This document shows positions 7,440 to 16,056 of a stretch of DNA of 21,617 bases, in pieces; within the stretch, counting starts at the first letter, position 1; each line of letters starts with the position of its first letter. The DNA lies in NCBI GenBank assembly GCA_963575745.1, contig CAUYUJ010009470.1, positions 12,501 through 34,117 on the forward strand, given 5' to 3'. The translations under genes and the position numbers were made by a program. The notes beneath the pieces were generated by a model, which was not told the origin of the DNA, did not search any database, and saw nothing but the letters and a program-made list of their open reading frames with translations. The DNA is from Prorocentrum cordatum (lineage: Eukaryota > Sar > Dinophyceae > Prorocentrales > Prorocentraceae).

Positions 7440-7650
7440 CCAGTGAGTATCGGTTCTTGCTCTCCTTCTGAGTGGCTGCCCGCTCGCTCGCTTCGCTTAC
7501 TTTTCTTTTCCTGCTGCCTAGTCGCGGCCCGACTAGTGTCCGGACGGCTTTCGACCCGCGTCGCGAGCCTGCTGACCAAAAAAGTATCCCCACCAGCCCG
7601 TCCAGAAACGATGCCCGGGAGAGCTGACGGGAGACGGGAGGAAGAGACAC
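7440..7650. other. Unassigned sequence, possible coding on either strand
   Basis: Ordinary-complexity sequence upstream of the MITE. The minus frame reads SGRAGGDTFLVSRLATRVES and then Arg/Lys-rich residues; the plus frame is also open. I cannot assign a strand or function. Confidence 0.25.
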
Positions 7651-7658
7651 ACATAGTG

Positions 7659-7815
7659 TTAATTCGGGCTTGTCTGTCTACAGGGGGAAAATTCGAAAAA
7701 AGTCGAATAATAGTCTGGGTCCAATTTTTTGATTTTTTCAACCATTTTGGATTTTTTTTGCGTATTTTTCATTTTTCGTCGAAAATCCCCCTGTAGGGGG
7801 ACACGCCCGATTTAA
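7659..7815. mobile_element. MITE with 8-bp target-site duplication
   Basis: This 157-bp element begins TTAATTCGGGC and ends GCCCGATTTAA, with imperfect terminal inverted repeats extending about 36 bp and including CTACAGGGGGA on both sides. It is flanked by exact ACATAGTG duplications at 7651-7658 and 7816-7823. The centre is AT-rich with T runs, in contrast to its GC-rich surroundings, and encodes nothing. An 8-bp duplication is typical of hAT-type DNA transposons, so it could be mobilised by such a transposase; the superfamily is inferred from duplication length only. Confidence 0.85.
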
Positions 7816-7865
7816 ACATAGTGAAACCTAGCGTGCAACAGGGGTGAGCCGAGAGATCTCGGGGA

Positions 7866-8168
7866 GCGCGAGGTGCCTGTCTGCTGCTGCTGGTGCTGCT
7901 GCTGTAGCCGTTGCTGTCGGTGTTGCTGCTGCTGCTGCTGCTGCCGGTGCTGCTGCCGGTGGTGGTGGTGCTGCTGCTAGTGGTGCTGCTGCTAATGCTG
8001 GTGCTGGAGCTGCTGGGGCTGCGGGTTCTGTTGCTCGTGCTGTTATTATTGTTGCTGGTGGTGGTGGTGCTGGTTCGTGGTGGTGCTGCTGCTGGTGCTG
8101 CTGCTTGTGCGGCTGCTGCTGGTGCTGCTGGTGCTGGTGCTGGTGGTGGTGCTGTTGGTGCTGCTGGA
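7866..8168 (+). repeat. Imperfect CTG/GTG triplet tract
   Basis: About 300 bp of CTG, GTG and CTGGTG triplets. Frames read poly-Ala, poly-Leu, poly-Cys, or Gln/His on the minus strand. No independent evidence of coding. Confidence 0.85.
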
Positions 8169-8265
8169 GGAGGAAGCGCAATGAGAAGAGGGGAGAAGGT
8201 GAGGAGGAGGAGGCGGAGGAGGAGGAGGAGGAGGAGGAGGGAGGAGGAGGAGGAGGAGGAGGAGA

Positions 8266-8296
<31 letters not shown>

Positions 8297-8400
8297 GGAG
8301 GAGGAGGAGGAGGAGGGGCAGGAGGAGGAGGAGGAGGAGGAGGAAGAGAAGGAGGAGGAAGAGGAGGAAGAGGAGGAGAAGGAGGAGGAAGGCGGCACGA
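8169..8400 (+). repeat. GGA/GAG purine tract
   Basis: A nearly continuous GGA repeat with occasional AAG, directly following the CTG tract. The poly-Glu frame is an artefact. Confidence 0.9.
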
Positions 8401-8479
8401 GGAGGATGAGGATGAAGAGGAGGCGAAGGAGGTTAGAAGGAAGAAAAGAAGGAACGGACGATGACAAGGAGGATGAAAA

Positions 8480-9050
8480 GGTGGGCTGTTGGAGGAATCT
8501 TAGGGCCATCTTTGGACCCTCTGGGGGTTCCCGTGGGGCCTCTTGTTGCCGTCTTGGGGCTACTTGGGGGCTCTTTGGGGGCTCTTTGGGGGGGTCCTGG
8601 GGGCTTCTTCGGGCTCTCTGGGGGGTCCTGGGGGGCCTCTTGGGACCGTCTTGGGCCCCGTGGCTCAAACGGGGGGGTTCTCAATTCCTCCTCTCGGAGG
8701 CTCAACAATGGCGTCTTGGGGCTCTCTTCGGCCGCTCTTGGAGCGCTCTCGGGGCCCTCTCTCGGCCCCCTCTGGGGCCCCTCTCGGGGTCATATTTGGG
8801 CCTCAACAAAACCCATGGGAAGCGCAACAGCGAGAAGGCACACCACATTGGTTTAGGTTTCGGAACCTTTTTGGCCTCTTGGGGGGGTCTCGGAGGGCAC
8901 TGGAAACCGTCGTGAGGCCATCTTGAGGCCTCTTGGATGTGCGTCGGAGGCTATCTTGAGCCATCTTGTTGTCTCTTGACCCATCGTAGAGGCCATCTTG
9001 GGCTCGCGGGGGCCCTCTTGGAGCCCTCTTGGACCAAAAAGAGCGCTGTG
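8480..9050 (-). repeat. Large block of GGCC-type repeats, minus orientation
   Basis: TCTTGGGGCYTCTTGG and CTCTCGGGGCCCTCT motifs recur at about 11-30 bp spacing across roughly 570 bp. Read on the minus strand they give CCAAGAGGCCCC. Gly/Leu/Ser-rich plus frames and Pro/Arg/Gln-rich minus frames arise from this composition. Confidence 0.65.
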
Positions 9051-9058
9051 ACACCTCT

Positions 9059-9103
9059 CCCCCTGCCCCTCCCCCGTCCAGGCCACGGGGAGGGGGTAGG
9101 GGG
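9059..9103. other. Long C/G hairpin upstream of Gag remnant
   Basis: CCCCCTGCCCCTCCCCCGT and ACGGGGAGGGGGTAGGGGG pair over 19 bp with a few mismatches around a CCAGGCC loop. It lies between the repeat block and the Gag frame. It could be a folded leader of the retroelement or a local inverted duplication. Confidence 0.6.
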
Positions 9104-9189
9104 ACTGAAGTGAGCTGGGACAAAGGCGAGAGATAGCGAGCGTTTGTCCTCGGCCGTTAGTGTTCAAGCGGCCGGCCGCCAACATATGA

Positions 9190-10484
9190 TTGCGCCTCAT
9201 TGCGAGGCATACTACTCGCCATCGAGACCGATCACGTCCTTCGCTTGAGATGACCCGTCGCTCCCGCGACGACCGCCTTCGACTGGGACTATCGTTGCGA
9301 CGATACAACAGAACTGGAGCTGTGCTTCGCCTAAGGCGTGGCTTCTGGACGGGCCTGCAGGCCCCTTTCAAACTTGGTAGCGGAGCTGGCCTATGGTGGT
9401 CAGCTTTTGCTCTACTCCTCACCATCCATGGCATTGGTGGAGCATCAGGGTGCAGTGGGTCTGCGCGGAGGAATGTACAAAACTACGCACAACCGCAAGG
9501 ACACTTGCAGTGCTACCTCTGCTCTCGCGGAGGCCTCTTACTCGAGTCCTACATCCCTGCGCTGCTGCACTCCTTACGTCCCCCGCGCAGGCTTATAGCA
9601 AAACATCACAAACCTCAGCCACCAACATCCGACTACGACCTACGGGGCCATTGGATTGGTATTCTTATCTTTGGTCTTATGCGGGTTGCTATCGGGTGCG
9701 CTGTGGGACACCTGTGTGGCGGAGAGGGCACAAGAACAACCGGCCCCCACTGGGACCCGTCCGGTCAAGTAGTTTTCCATGAGTTTGTTCGAGAGGTGCG
9801 TGCTTTGATCAACTTGGCCACTGGCAGTATGATGCCCTCCCAACAAGCTGCAGCACTGCATCTTGGTCTGGGAGGCCCCGCGCGGACCATAGCCATGAGA
9901 GTTCCCCCAGCAGTAACTAACTTTTTCGTCACCGTTGGTGGCCGTCATACTGATGGTGTCACCTACATCATGTTCCTCCTGAGCACGAAGTTCGAGAACT
10001 TAGAGGAGGAACGCCAACTTAACTCGGGTACTGCTCTCATCGGCTGCCGAGTCCATGCGGGAGAACGGATCGACCAGACATTGGCACGCTTCGAGATAGC
10101 CCGCGAACCCTTGGCAATATTCGTGGTATCTTCAGCCACGGTCACCGTGCCGAAACTTTTCATGCTGAAGCCAATGCAGAGCAACCTGCTACAAACGTCT
10201 GGAATGACGATCTGCAACCAACGGATACCACCGCGCTATTAGCTCAAACTGGTGGTCCGGCTACGGGGTCGCAAGACTCCTGGGCCAGATACCACAGACC
10301 GTCGGCAACGGCGGCCCCTGCGCAAACCACTACATTTGTAGGCTCAACGGGGCAACCCGCTGAGTGTGACTTCGACTCCGGAATCGACGCCGACACGTCA
10401 TCAGACGACGAAGCGAATGCCCTAGACTATTCCGACATGCCCGCGTATCTTACGGAAGACAACAGGCTCAATGGCCACTTCTAG
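9190..10484 (+). pseudogene. Ty1/copia-type Gag remnant, frameshifted
   Basis: The recognisable Gag lies at 9742-10484. An open frame beginning near 9190 carries WDPSGQVVFHEFVREV, then QQAAALHLGLGGPARTIAMR, YIMFLLSTKFENLEEERQL and a GERIDQTLARFEIARE segment. This order (tryptophan start, LGGPAR helix, RF-x-x-LEEE, RFEIAR) fits the Gag domain common in dinoflagellate copia-type elements. Around 10110 the Gag-like reading moves to another frame, which continues DSWARYHRP and an acidic tail with DADTSSDDEANALDYSDMP to a TAG at 10482. The shift and a poorly recognisable N-terminal half mark it as broken. No protease, integrase or reverse transcriptase follows; repeats begin at once, and no LTRs are visible. 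Confidence 0.62.
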
Positions 10485-10504
10485 TATATCAGAGCATAGA
10501 CGCA

Positions 10505-10680
10505 GATGGAGACCTCCCCGCCCCAAGATGCCCCCAAGAGGCCCCAAAATGCCTCCAGGAAACCCCCAAGAGGCCCCCCAAATGCCCGAGAGGCCCCCAA
10601 GAAGCCCGAAAGAGGCTCCAAGAGAACCCCGAGACAGCCCCAGAGCCGCCCAAGACGGCGCAAGAGGGCCCCAAGACATG
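10505..10680 (+). repeat. CCAAGAGGCCCC-type repeats, plus orientation
   Basis: GAGGCCCCCAAGA motifs recur at 11-14 bp spacing. Together with the opposite-orientation block at 8480-9050 they bracket the Gag remnant in inverted fashion. Confidence 0.65.
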
Positions 10681-10690
10681 ACCTTCTCAT

Positions 10691-11378
10691 GTGCCTGTCG
10701 CATCCGATATCTCATTCAGAATGCCTTTCAAGTGCCAAACCGAGTTGGTAATCAGATTTCAGGTGCGTTTTCATATGTTTGGTTGTGTATGCTCGTCTTT
10801 TGCAGGGAGGCGCTTTGCGAGTTCAGAACAGGCCCAGCGAGCAGGTGCACCATGGCGATCACAGTGTATTTCTGGTGGGATTTGGGCAGGCGATGAGCGC
10901 GCGAGGTCTCGCTCGTATCGTTGAGGCCAATCGGCATATTTATAAACACTTGAAATTGTTCTATACGACGTGGAATGATCGACAATGTTTGGCCGTTGGC
11001 AATTGGAGATGGAAAAGTGGATGGATATTTGATCCGAGGGCTATGCCCCAAACAGTACGTGGACGTTTGGATTGGCGATGCAATGCAGGCGGCCATCCCC
11101 TACCGACCACGTTTGAAAACCCGAACGGGGACGAGAAGCATCAATTTCCTTGCCCGTGGAGCTATGACATGTGGATGAAGTCCCATAACATGGGAACGCT
11201 TCGACGACAATGTTTGGACATGATTCTGGACAACTACGCCGTTTTGTCAAGATTTCGGCCAGGCAAGCGTTCCCCCGAAAAATTCAGGCTGACTGTGCCC
11301 CCGACGAATGTCACGAGTACCAGGGGCAATACGAGTGCATCCTGTATTGCTGACTCGACAGCAACGCAGTTTTTGTAA
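10691..11378 (+). CDS. Candidate two-exon gene segment, unknown protein
   Basis: The first exon (frame starting 10691, GTG) reads SDISFRMPFKCQTELVIRFQ and ends at CAG|GTGCG (10762/10763). After a TTTTGCAG acceptor ending at 10805 the second exon continues in phase 0 with GGALRVQNRPSEQVHHGDHS, VFLVGFGQAMSARGLARIVE, a Trp-rich stretch with TTWNDRQCLAVGNWRWKSGW, and MWMKSHNMGTLRRQCLDMIL. The second exon stays open to a TAA at 11376. Composition is that of a real protein, with about eight tryptophans in the second exon, and is free of repeats. No family is recognised. The 43-nt intron is short for the group, so either the boundaries or the intron itself may be wrong. Confidence 0.5.
10763..10805 (+). 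other. Candidate short intron
   Basis: CAG|GTGCG at the left and TTTTGCAG|GG at the right give a GT-AG intron with a T-rich 3' end. Both exon borders carry CAGG, a direct repeat often seen at dinoflagellate introns. Removal joins two frames that are otherwise offset. Confidence 0.4.
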
Positions 11379-11596
11379 CCCTCACCTTTGCCCATAGTGT
11401 TGGACATATTCCAGATATCCTTGATCATCGATTTGCTTTTGGTTTGGTTAAACCACTGGAGATATGTTTTTGGATGATGACGCAGCGAGCTGATGGAGGC
11501 CAGTATGACGTTCCGGATAAGGAGCGCTCGAAACGATGGGGCTTATTGAAGTTGAGACTGGGGAAGACAGGCGAGCTAATCTTCCTCAGTTTATGA
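11354..11596 (+). CDS. Candidate continuation exon, different frame
   Basis: A second open frame overlaps the end of the previous one and reads HSVGHIPDILDHRFAFGLVK, PLEICFWMMTQRADGGQYDV and PDKERSKRWGLLKLRLGKTG, stopping at 11594-11596. The overlap and offset suggest an unmarked intron around 11330-11370 or a frameshift in an old gene. Composition is protein-like, but I recognise no family. A GCAG at 11366-11369 and an ACAG at 11357-11360 are possible acceptors. Confidence 0.38.
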   Translation, partial: LDSNAVFVTLTFAHSVGHIPDILDHRFAFGLVKPLEICFWMMTQRADGGQYDVPDKERSKRWGLLKLRLGKTGELIFLSL

Positions 11597-11639
11597 ACCC
11601 TAAGGGCTATCATGTCCGGGAGCGTTACCTTGGAAAGTA

Positions 11640-11908
11640 ATTGGCGCACCACATATTAAGCACCAGTTTGAATTATGCCTTCTTCCGAGATCGTGATCTT
11701 GGTCTCTGGTGGGTTGGCACCGCGGGCGTCCGCGGGGGGTCATGCGTCAACCGCGCACTGGATCACCGCGACGCAAGCAGACGTTTCGACGAGGATCGCG
11801 ATGCCCACCGAGAAACTACGCGGCTGATAGCGTTGGCAGAAGTTTCAAACGATCGCCCGGTGTACCACTCGCGCAGGGGCGCGTCAGGCTGCTGGGCTGG
11901 TTTGCCAG
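11640..11908 (+). CDS. Candidate exon ending at strong donor site
   Basis: This ordinary-complexity segment ends at CCAG|GTGAGC (donor GT at 11909), the best match to the 5' splice consensus in the window. Two plus frames are open (SVGRSFKRSPGVPLAQGRVR in one, DRDLGLWWVGTAG in another), so the frame is not fixed. No acceptor partner can be chosen among many AG sites in the repeats downstream. It may belong with the exons at 10691-11596. Confidence 0.3.
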
Positions 11909-11944
11909 GTGAGCTCCGCCTACGATGGCTCCTAACGTACCCCC

Positions 11945-12475
11945 GAAGATTTAAAGACGCCCCAGACGCTCCCGAGTGGCACCGAGGAGACGCCGAGGGG
12001 CCCCCAAGAGGCATTGCAGAGATCTCGAGGGGCTCATGATAATCACGTCGAGAGCCTACGACAGGCGTCCAAGACGCCCGCGAGACGCCTCGACGCAGAT
12101 GAAGAGGGCCGCGAGAGGCCTCCAGGAGGCCCACTACGCGAGAGGCCTCCAGGAGGCCCACCATCGCGGAGTCATCGTTCGAACCGGCCCAGGATGGCCT
12201 CCGGATGGCCCGCGCTCCCAAAACGGCCCCGAGAAGCCAAAATCACGGATTTGCCTTTCTGGTTTTCGGTTAATTTTGGCGATTCAGCCCTTCGGCACCC
12301 CGACGCTTCAAGACGGCCCAAGAGGCCCCCAGGACCGCTCCACGACAGCCGAAGAGGCCTCCAAGAGAGCCCCACGGCGGCTCACGACGCCCCAAGACGG
12401 TGCCGGAGGCGCCCAAAACGGCCCGGGAGGGCCCCGCGATGGTCCCAAGAGAGGCCCAATCATGGGTCGGGGCTG
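11945..12475 (+). repeat. CCAAGAGGCC-type repeats, plus orientation
   Basis: Degenerate GGCCCCCAAGAGGC motifs cover this interval. A clean two-copy tandem of 27 bp (GCGAGAGGCCTCCAGGAGGC...) sits at 12111-12165. A 60-bp non-repetitive stretch lies at 12235-12295. Arg/Pro-rich frames are not annotated. Confidence 0.6.
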
Positions 12476-12660
12476 GACAGAACCCCCAACAGTGACACGT
12501 CGATTAGTGAATTGTCCGTTTTCGGTTCTCGAGAGGGCGCCGCGGCCGTTATTTTCCAGGCTTCCGCCCGCCAGGTTTGGGCCTCGGGTCGTTTTCACTA
12601 AACCACGTTTTACTAAAGTGAGGTTTGTCCATCCCCGAATGGGCACGCGAACCCAACGGC
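12476..12660. other. Unassigned spacer within repeats
   Basis: Lower-GC sequence with several CGGTTTTC/TTTTCACTAAA stretches between two GGCC-type blocks. I see no gene, inverted repeat or splice pair. Confidence 0.35.
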
Positions 12661-13140
12661 AGAGTCTTCCGCCCCAAGAGGCCCAGAGAAGGCCCCAACA
12701 GTCTCCAAGTGGTCCGACGAGGCCCCCATAAGCTTCCCAAGTGACCCCGAAAGGTCCCAAGGAGACGTGCAAAGGGGCCCCAAGATTGCCCCAAGATTGC
12801 CCCAATATTGCCCTCGATGCATCAAAACTATCCGCAGGAGGCCCCCGGGAGGCTTCCGGATTGCCTCAGTGTGGCCCCAGGCGTCGTCAAGTCGGGCCTC
12901 CACGCAGCCAAGACGGCCCATGACGGCTTCAGATTGCAGAACATCACTTTTCGATTGCCTGGAGAACCCCGGCGATGCTCCAAGGGACCCCAAGAAACCC
13001 CAAAACGCCCCCCCCCAAAAACACCCAAGAGGTGCTTCCAACGGCAAATTGAGGAAACACGGACCCCCCCCAGAAACCCTTCACATGCCCCCACGAAGAC
13101 CCAAGAGGTCCCCAAGAGGCCCTCAGGAGGCACGACTATG
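12661..13140 (+). repeat. CCAAGAGGCC-type repeats, plus orientation
   Basis: Continues the same motif family, with a local tandem of CCCCAAGATTG at 12777-12815. Confidence 0.6.
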
Positions 13141-13235
13141 TCACGCGCCTGTGCTTGATAGCGTTGTCCAATATCTTCCAGCGCCCCCCCTGGCTTGGGC
13201 TACAACCTGAGCGCGTGCGAACCGCGCGCGATGGT

Positions 13236-13248
13236 TCAAGTATATATT

Positions 13249-13280
<32 letters not shown>

Positions 13281-13325
13281 AATACATATATATATATGTA
13301 TATATATACACACATGTGTATGTGC
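13236..13325. repeat. TA/GTAT/CA compound microsatellite
   Basis: TATATTTATATA, then (GTAT)n, then (TA)n and a short CACA/TGTG end. The Tyr/Ile-rich frames across it are artefacts. Confidence 0.9.
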
Positions 13326-13600
13326 ACCGATCCACTTACAGCTGCCACAACTGTTTTCTCATCTGCTCGCCTAACACTGGTCCCACCAATCCACCCAAAG
13401 ACAGTCACCCAGCTATCTAGACACAGCCTCCTTACATTGCAAATGGAGTACTCTGGCCCACCCGCCTCCACTTGCTCCCCAATATGTTCATGCACCTGCC
13501 TAGCACTGCAACCGATGTCTTCTCACCTGCCCGCCTAAAACTTGAGTCCCAAATCGCTACTCACCCATTTTGATGTGCAACCTAAGCGTACCCTCAAGCC
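13326..13600 (+). repeat. Degenerate minisatellite related to 6960-7435
   Basis: Units of the form TCTTCTCACCTGCCCGCCTAA-(A)ACT-(TG/GG)-TCCCA recur about seven times with divergence. The unit vocabulary (CCCGCCTAA, CACCYGCC, CACTGCAACC) matches the block 6 kb upstream. Confidence 0.5.
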
Positions 13601-13832
13601 TGACGGATGAATTTGCCGCCTGGCTGTCTTCTCGCGCTCAGTCAGTCAGCCAGTTGTTCATCCTCACGAACAATTAATTCGGCACGTGTTGTGCGCGTAA
13701 TACACAGCTGGTGCAATCAGTTTGTTCTGTCGGGGGTTTCCTTGGTGGGTTCCGTGGCCACCACACGCTATCATTCCCAACCATCCTGTGGTGTTGGGTC
13801 CTCGTTTTGAAGAGACGGTGGCCCGCGTCTCC
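13601..13832. other. Unassigned spacer
   Basis: Mixed sequence with a short AGTC repeat (GTCAGTCAGCCAG near 13640). I see no gene I can support. Confidence 0.35.
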
Positions 13833-13958
13833 TCTCCTCCTCCTCTCCTCTCCTCCTCCTCTCCTCCTCTCCTCCTCCTCCTCTTCCTCCTCCTCCTCCT
13901 CCTCTCTCTCCTCCTCCTCCTCCTCCTCCTCCCACCATCATCATCATCATCATCGTCA
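13833..13958. repeat. CTCCTC tract followed by (CAT)n
   Basis: About 100 bp of CTCCTC pyrimidine repeat, then seven or eight CAT/CGT triplets, directly abutting the 90-bp satellite. Confidence 0.85.
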
Positions 13959-13960
13959 TC

Positions 13961-15235
13961 ACCCATTTCGGCACACCCCTCACACGTTTCGTGGCCCCAT
14001 AGGGAGCTCCACCCGCATAGGGGCCCCAGTCCACCGAAGGTCCCAGTGGGTGTGCCCGCATGCGTCCCGCACACCATTTCGGCACACCCCTCACACGTTT
14101 CGTGGCCCCATAGGGAGCTCCACCGAAGGTCCCAGTGGGTGTGCCCGCATGCGTCCCGCACACCCATTTCGGCACACCCCTCACACGTTTCGTGGCCCCA
14201 TAGGGAGCTCCACCGAAGGTCCCAGTGGGTGTGCCCGCATGCGTCCCGCACACCCATTTTGGCACACCCTTCACACGTTTCGTGGCCCCATAGGGAGCTC
14301 CACCGAAGGTCCCAGTGGGTGTGCCCGCATGCGTCCCGCACACCATTTCGGCCCACCCCTCACAGTTCGGCCCCATAGGAGCTCCACCGAAGGTCCAGGG
14401 GTGTGCCCGCAGCGTCCCGCACACCCATTTCGTTTCGTGGCCCCATAGGGAGCTCCACCGAAGGTCCCAGCATGCGTCCCCATACCCATTTCGGCACACC
14501 CCTCACACGTTTCGTGGCCGCACCGAAGGTCCCAGTGGGTGTGCCCGCATGCGTCCCGCACACCCATTTCGGCACACCCCTCACACGTTTCGTGGCCCCA
14601 TAGGGAGCTCCACCGAAGGTCCCAGTGGGTGTGCCCGCATGCGTCCCGCACACCCATTTCGGCACACCCCTCACACGTTTCGTGGCCCCATAGGGAGCTC
14701 CACCGAAGGTCCCAGTGGGTGTGTGCATGCGTCCCGCACACCCATTTCGGCACACCCCTCACACGTTCCGTGGCCCCATAGGGAGCTCCACCGAAGGTCT
14801 CAGGGGATGTGCCCGCATGCGTCCCGCACACCCATTTCGGCACACCCCTCACACGTTTCGTGGCCCCATGGGGAGCTCCACCGAAAGTTCCAGTGGGTGT
14901 GCCCGCATGCGTCCCGCACACCCATTTTGGCACACCTTCACACGTTTCGTGGCCCCATAGGGAGCTCCACCGAAAGTCCCAGTGGATGTGCCCGCATGCG
15001 TCCCGCACATCCATTTCGGCACATCCCTCACACGTTCCGCGGCCCCACGGGAGCTCCACCGAAGGTCCCAGTGGGTGTGCCCGCATGCGTCCTGCACACC
15101 TATTTCGGCACACCCCTCACAGGTTTCGGGGCCCCATAGGGAGCTCCACCGAAGGTCCCAGTGGGTGTGCCCGCATGCGTCCCGCACACCCATTTCGGCC
15201 CACCCCTCACACGTTTCGTGGCCCCATACAGCGTT
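13961..15235 (+). repeat. 90-bp satellite array, about 15 units
   Basis: Units start near ATTTCGGCACACCCC and run through CACACGTTTCGTGGCCCCAT, AGGGAGCTCCACCGAAGGTC and GTGCCCGCATGCGTCCCGCA. Unit starts fall near 13965, 14076, 14166, 14256, 14345, 14427, 14487, 14565, 14655, 14743, 14833, 14921, 15010, 15099 and 15189. The first unit has a ~22-bp insertion, and units 5-7 are shortened by deletions. Neighbouring units are mostly over 90% alike. Each contains a 9-bp inverted repeat (TGGGTGTGC / GCACACCCA) around a GCATGC-containing loop. The period is 30 codons, so four of six frames stay open; I do not call these genes. Confidence 0.92.
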
Positions 15236-15290
15236 ACGTGGCCCCATATGGAGCCCAGTACAGCGTTACGTGGCCTCATATGGAGCCCCA
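15227..15290 (+). repeat. Two-copy 32-bp tandem at satellite edge
   Basis: TACAGCGTTACGTGGCC(C/T)CATATGGAGCCC occurs at 15227 and 15259. It resembles the CGTTTCGTGGCCCCATAGGGAGCTCC part of the 90-bp unit and looks like a diverged internal duplication. Confidence 0.8.
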
Positions 15291-15300
15291 CCGCAGGTCC

Positions 15301-15580
15301 CAGCCAGCCAGCTAGCTTTCTTTGCTCCGCGCAGCGGGCGACCCGCGCGCGTCGCTGGGACCCCTCCGGGGCGACCTGCGCGCGTCGCGGGGGCTCCGTG
15401 CTGCGTTCTGCCCAGCGCCTCGCTCGCCCGTCGTTGCTCTGCCCAGCGGCAAGAGCCTTGCCCGCTATCAGCCAGCCAGCTAGCTCTCTTTGCTCCGCGC
15501 AATGGACGACCCGCGCGCGTCGCTGGGACCCCTCCGGGGCGACCTGCGCGCGTCGCGGGGACTCCGCGCTGCGCTGCGCC
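15301..15580 (+). repeat. Direct repeat, two ~112-bp copies 168 bp apart
   Basis: CAGCCAGCCAGCTAGCT starts copies at 15301 and 15469. Homology runs through GACCCGCGCGCGTCGCTGGG and CCTCCGGGGCGACCTGCGCG to about 15412 and 15580. Within each copy CGACC(C/T)GCGCGCGTCGC also repeats. No gene is supported. Confidence 0.88.
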
Positions 15581-15940
15581 CGTAGCCGTGGACTTTGAGT
15601 GCGCGGGCAAAGATGGAGTAAATGAAGGGGAGGAAGCGGGCGCGATCCTCGCGGGGGGGCGCGCCGACATTGGCGTCGCGGCGCGCGGGCGATGCCGTCG
15701 GGGAGTCCCGGGGAAGCTCCTTGCGGCGGCCACGCCCAGCGTCACGAGTACTCAGAGGCAGTCATTGTCAAACTGTTGACATTCATACACAATTGCGCCA
15801 CGCTTTGTCATATTCGCATTCATGCACGTACACTCTCTCGCGCGCAGATTCATTCACAGTCAGACGCACGCGCGCAGATTCACCCGCGCTCAGTCTCCCT
15901 ACGTACTCAGATCAATCGTTTTCGTTCGCGTTGTGTACCA
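15581..15940. other. Unassigned spacer
   Basis: GC-rich, then mixed sequence with two CGCGCGCAGATTCA copies near 15840 and 15870. I see no gene. Confidence 0.35.
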
Positions 15941-15942
15941 CG

Positions 15943-15996
15943 CCACCCATGTCGGCGCACCCCTAGCACGGTTCGTGGCCTCATAGGGATCGCCAC
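15943..15996 (+). repeat. Isolated diverged unit of the 90-bp satellite
   Basis: CCACCCATGTCGGCGCACCC followed by TAGCACGGTTCGTGGCCTCATAGG and GCCACCGAA matches the order of the 90-bp unit with substitutions, about 700 bp beyond the array end and in the same orientation. Confidence 0.75.
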
Positions 15997-16056
15997 CGAA
16001 AAAGTGAATCACTATTGCGGTACTCACACCTGCACATGGTTGGGTCCCTCGTCAGG

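Noticed and set aside
13141-13335. Tyr/Ile-rich small protein
   Set aside because: Translation of the TA/GTAT microsatellite.
13961-15235. CRISPR array
   Set aside because: Whole 90-bp units are repeated without unique spacers; the same holds for the 41-bp array, and the host is eukaryotic.
13664-15247. Large 30-residue-repeat proteins on both strands
   Set aside because: Satellite with a 90-bp period keeps several frames open at once; there is no start context, transcript or codon-bias evidence.
15580-15602. Second spliced-leader relic (CCCGTAGCCGT)
   Set aside because: Matches only the first ten bases of the leader with one change; the rest differs.
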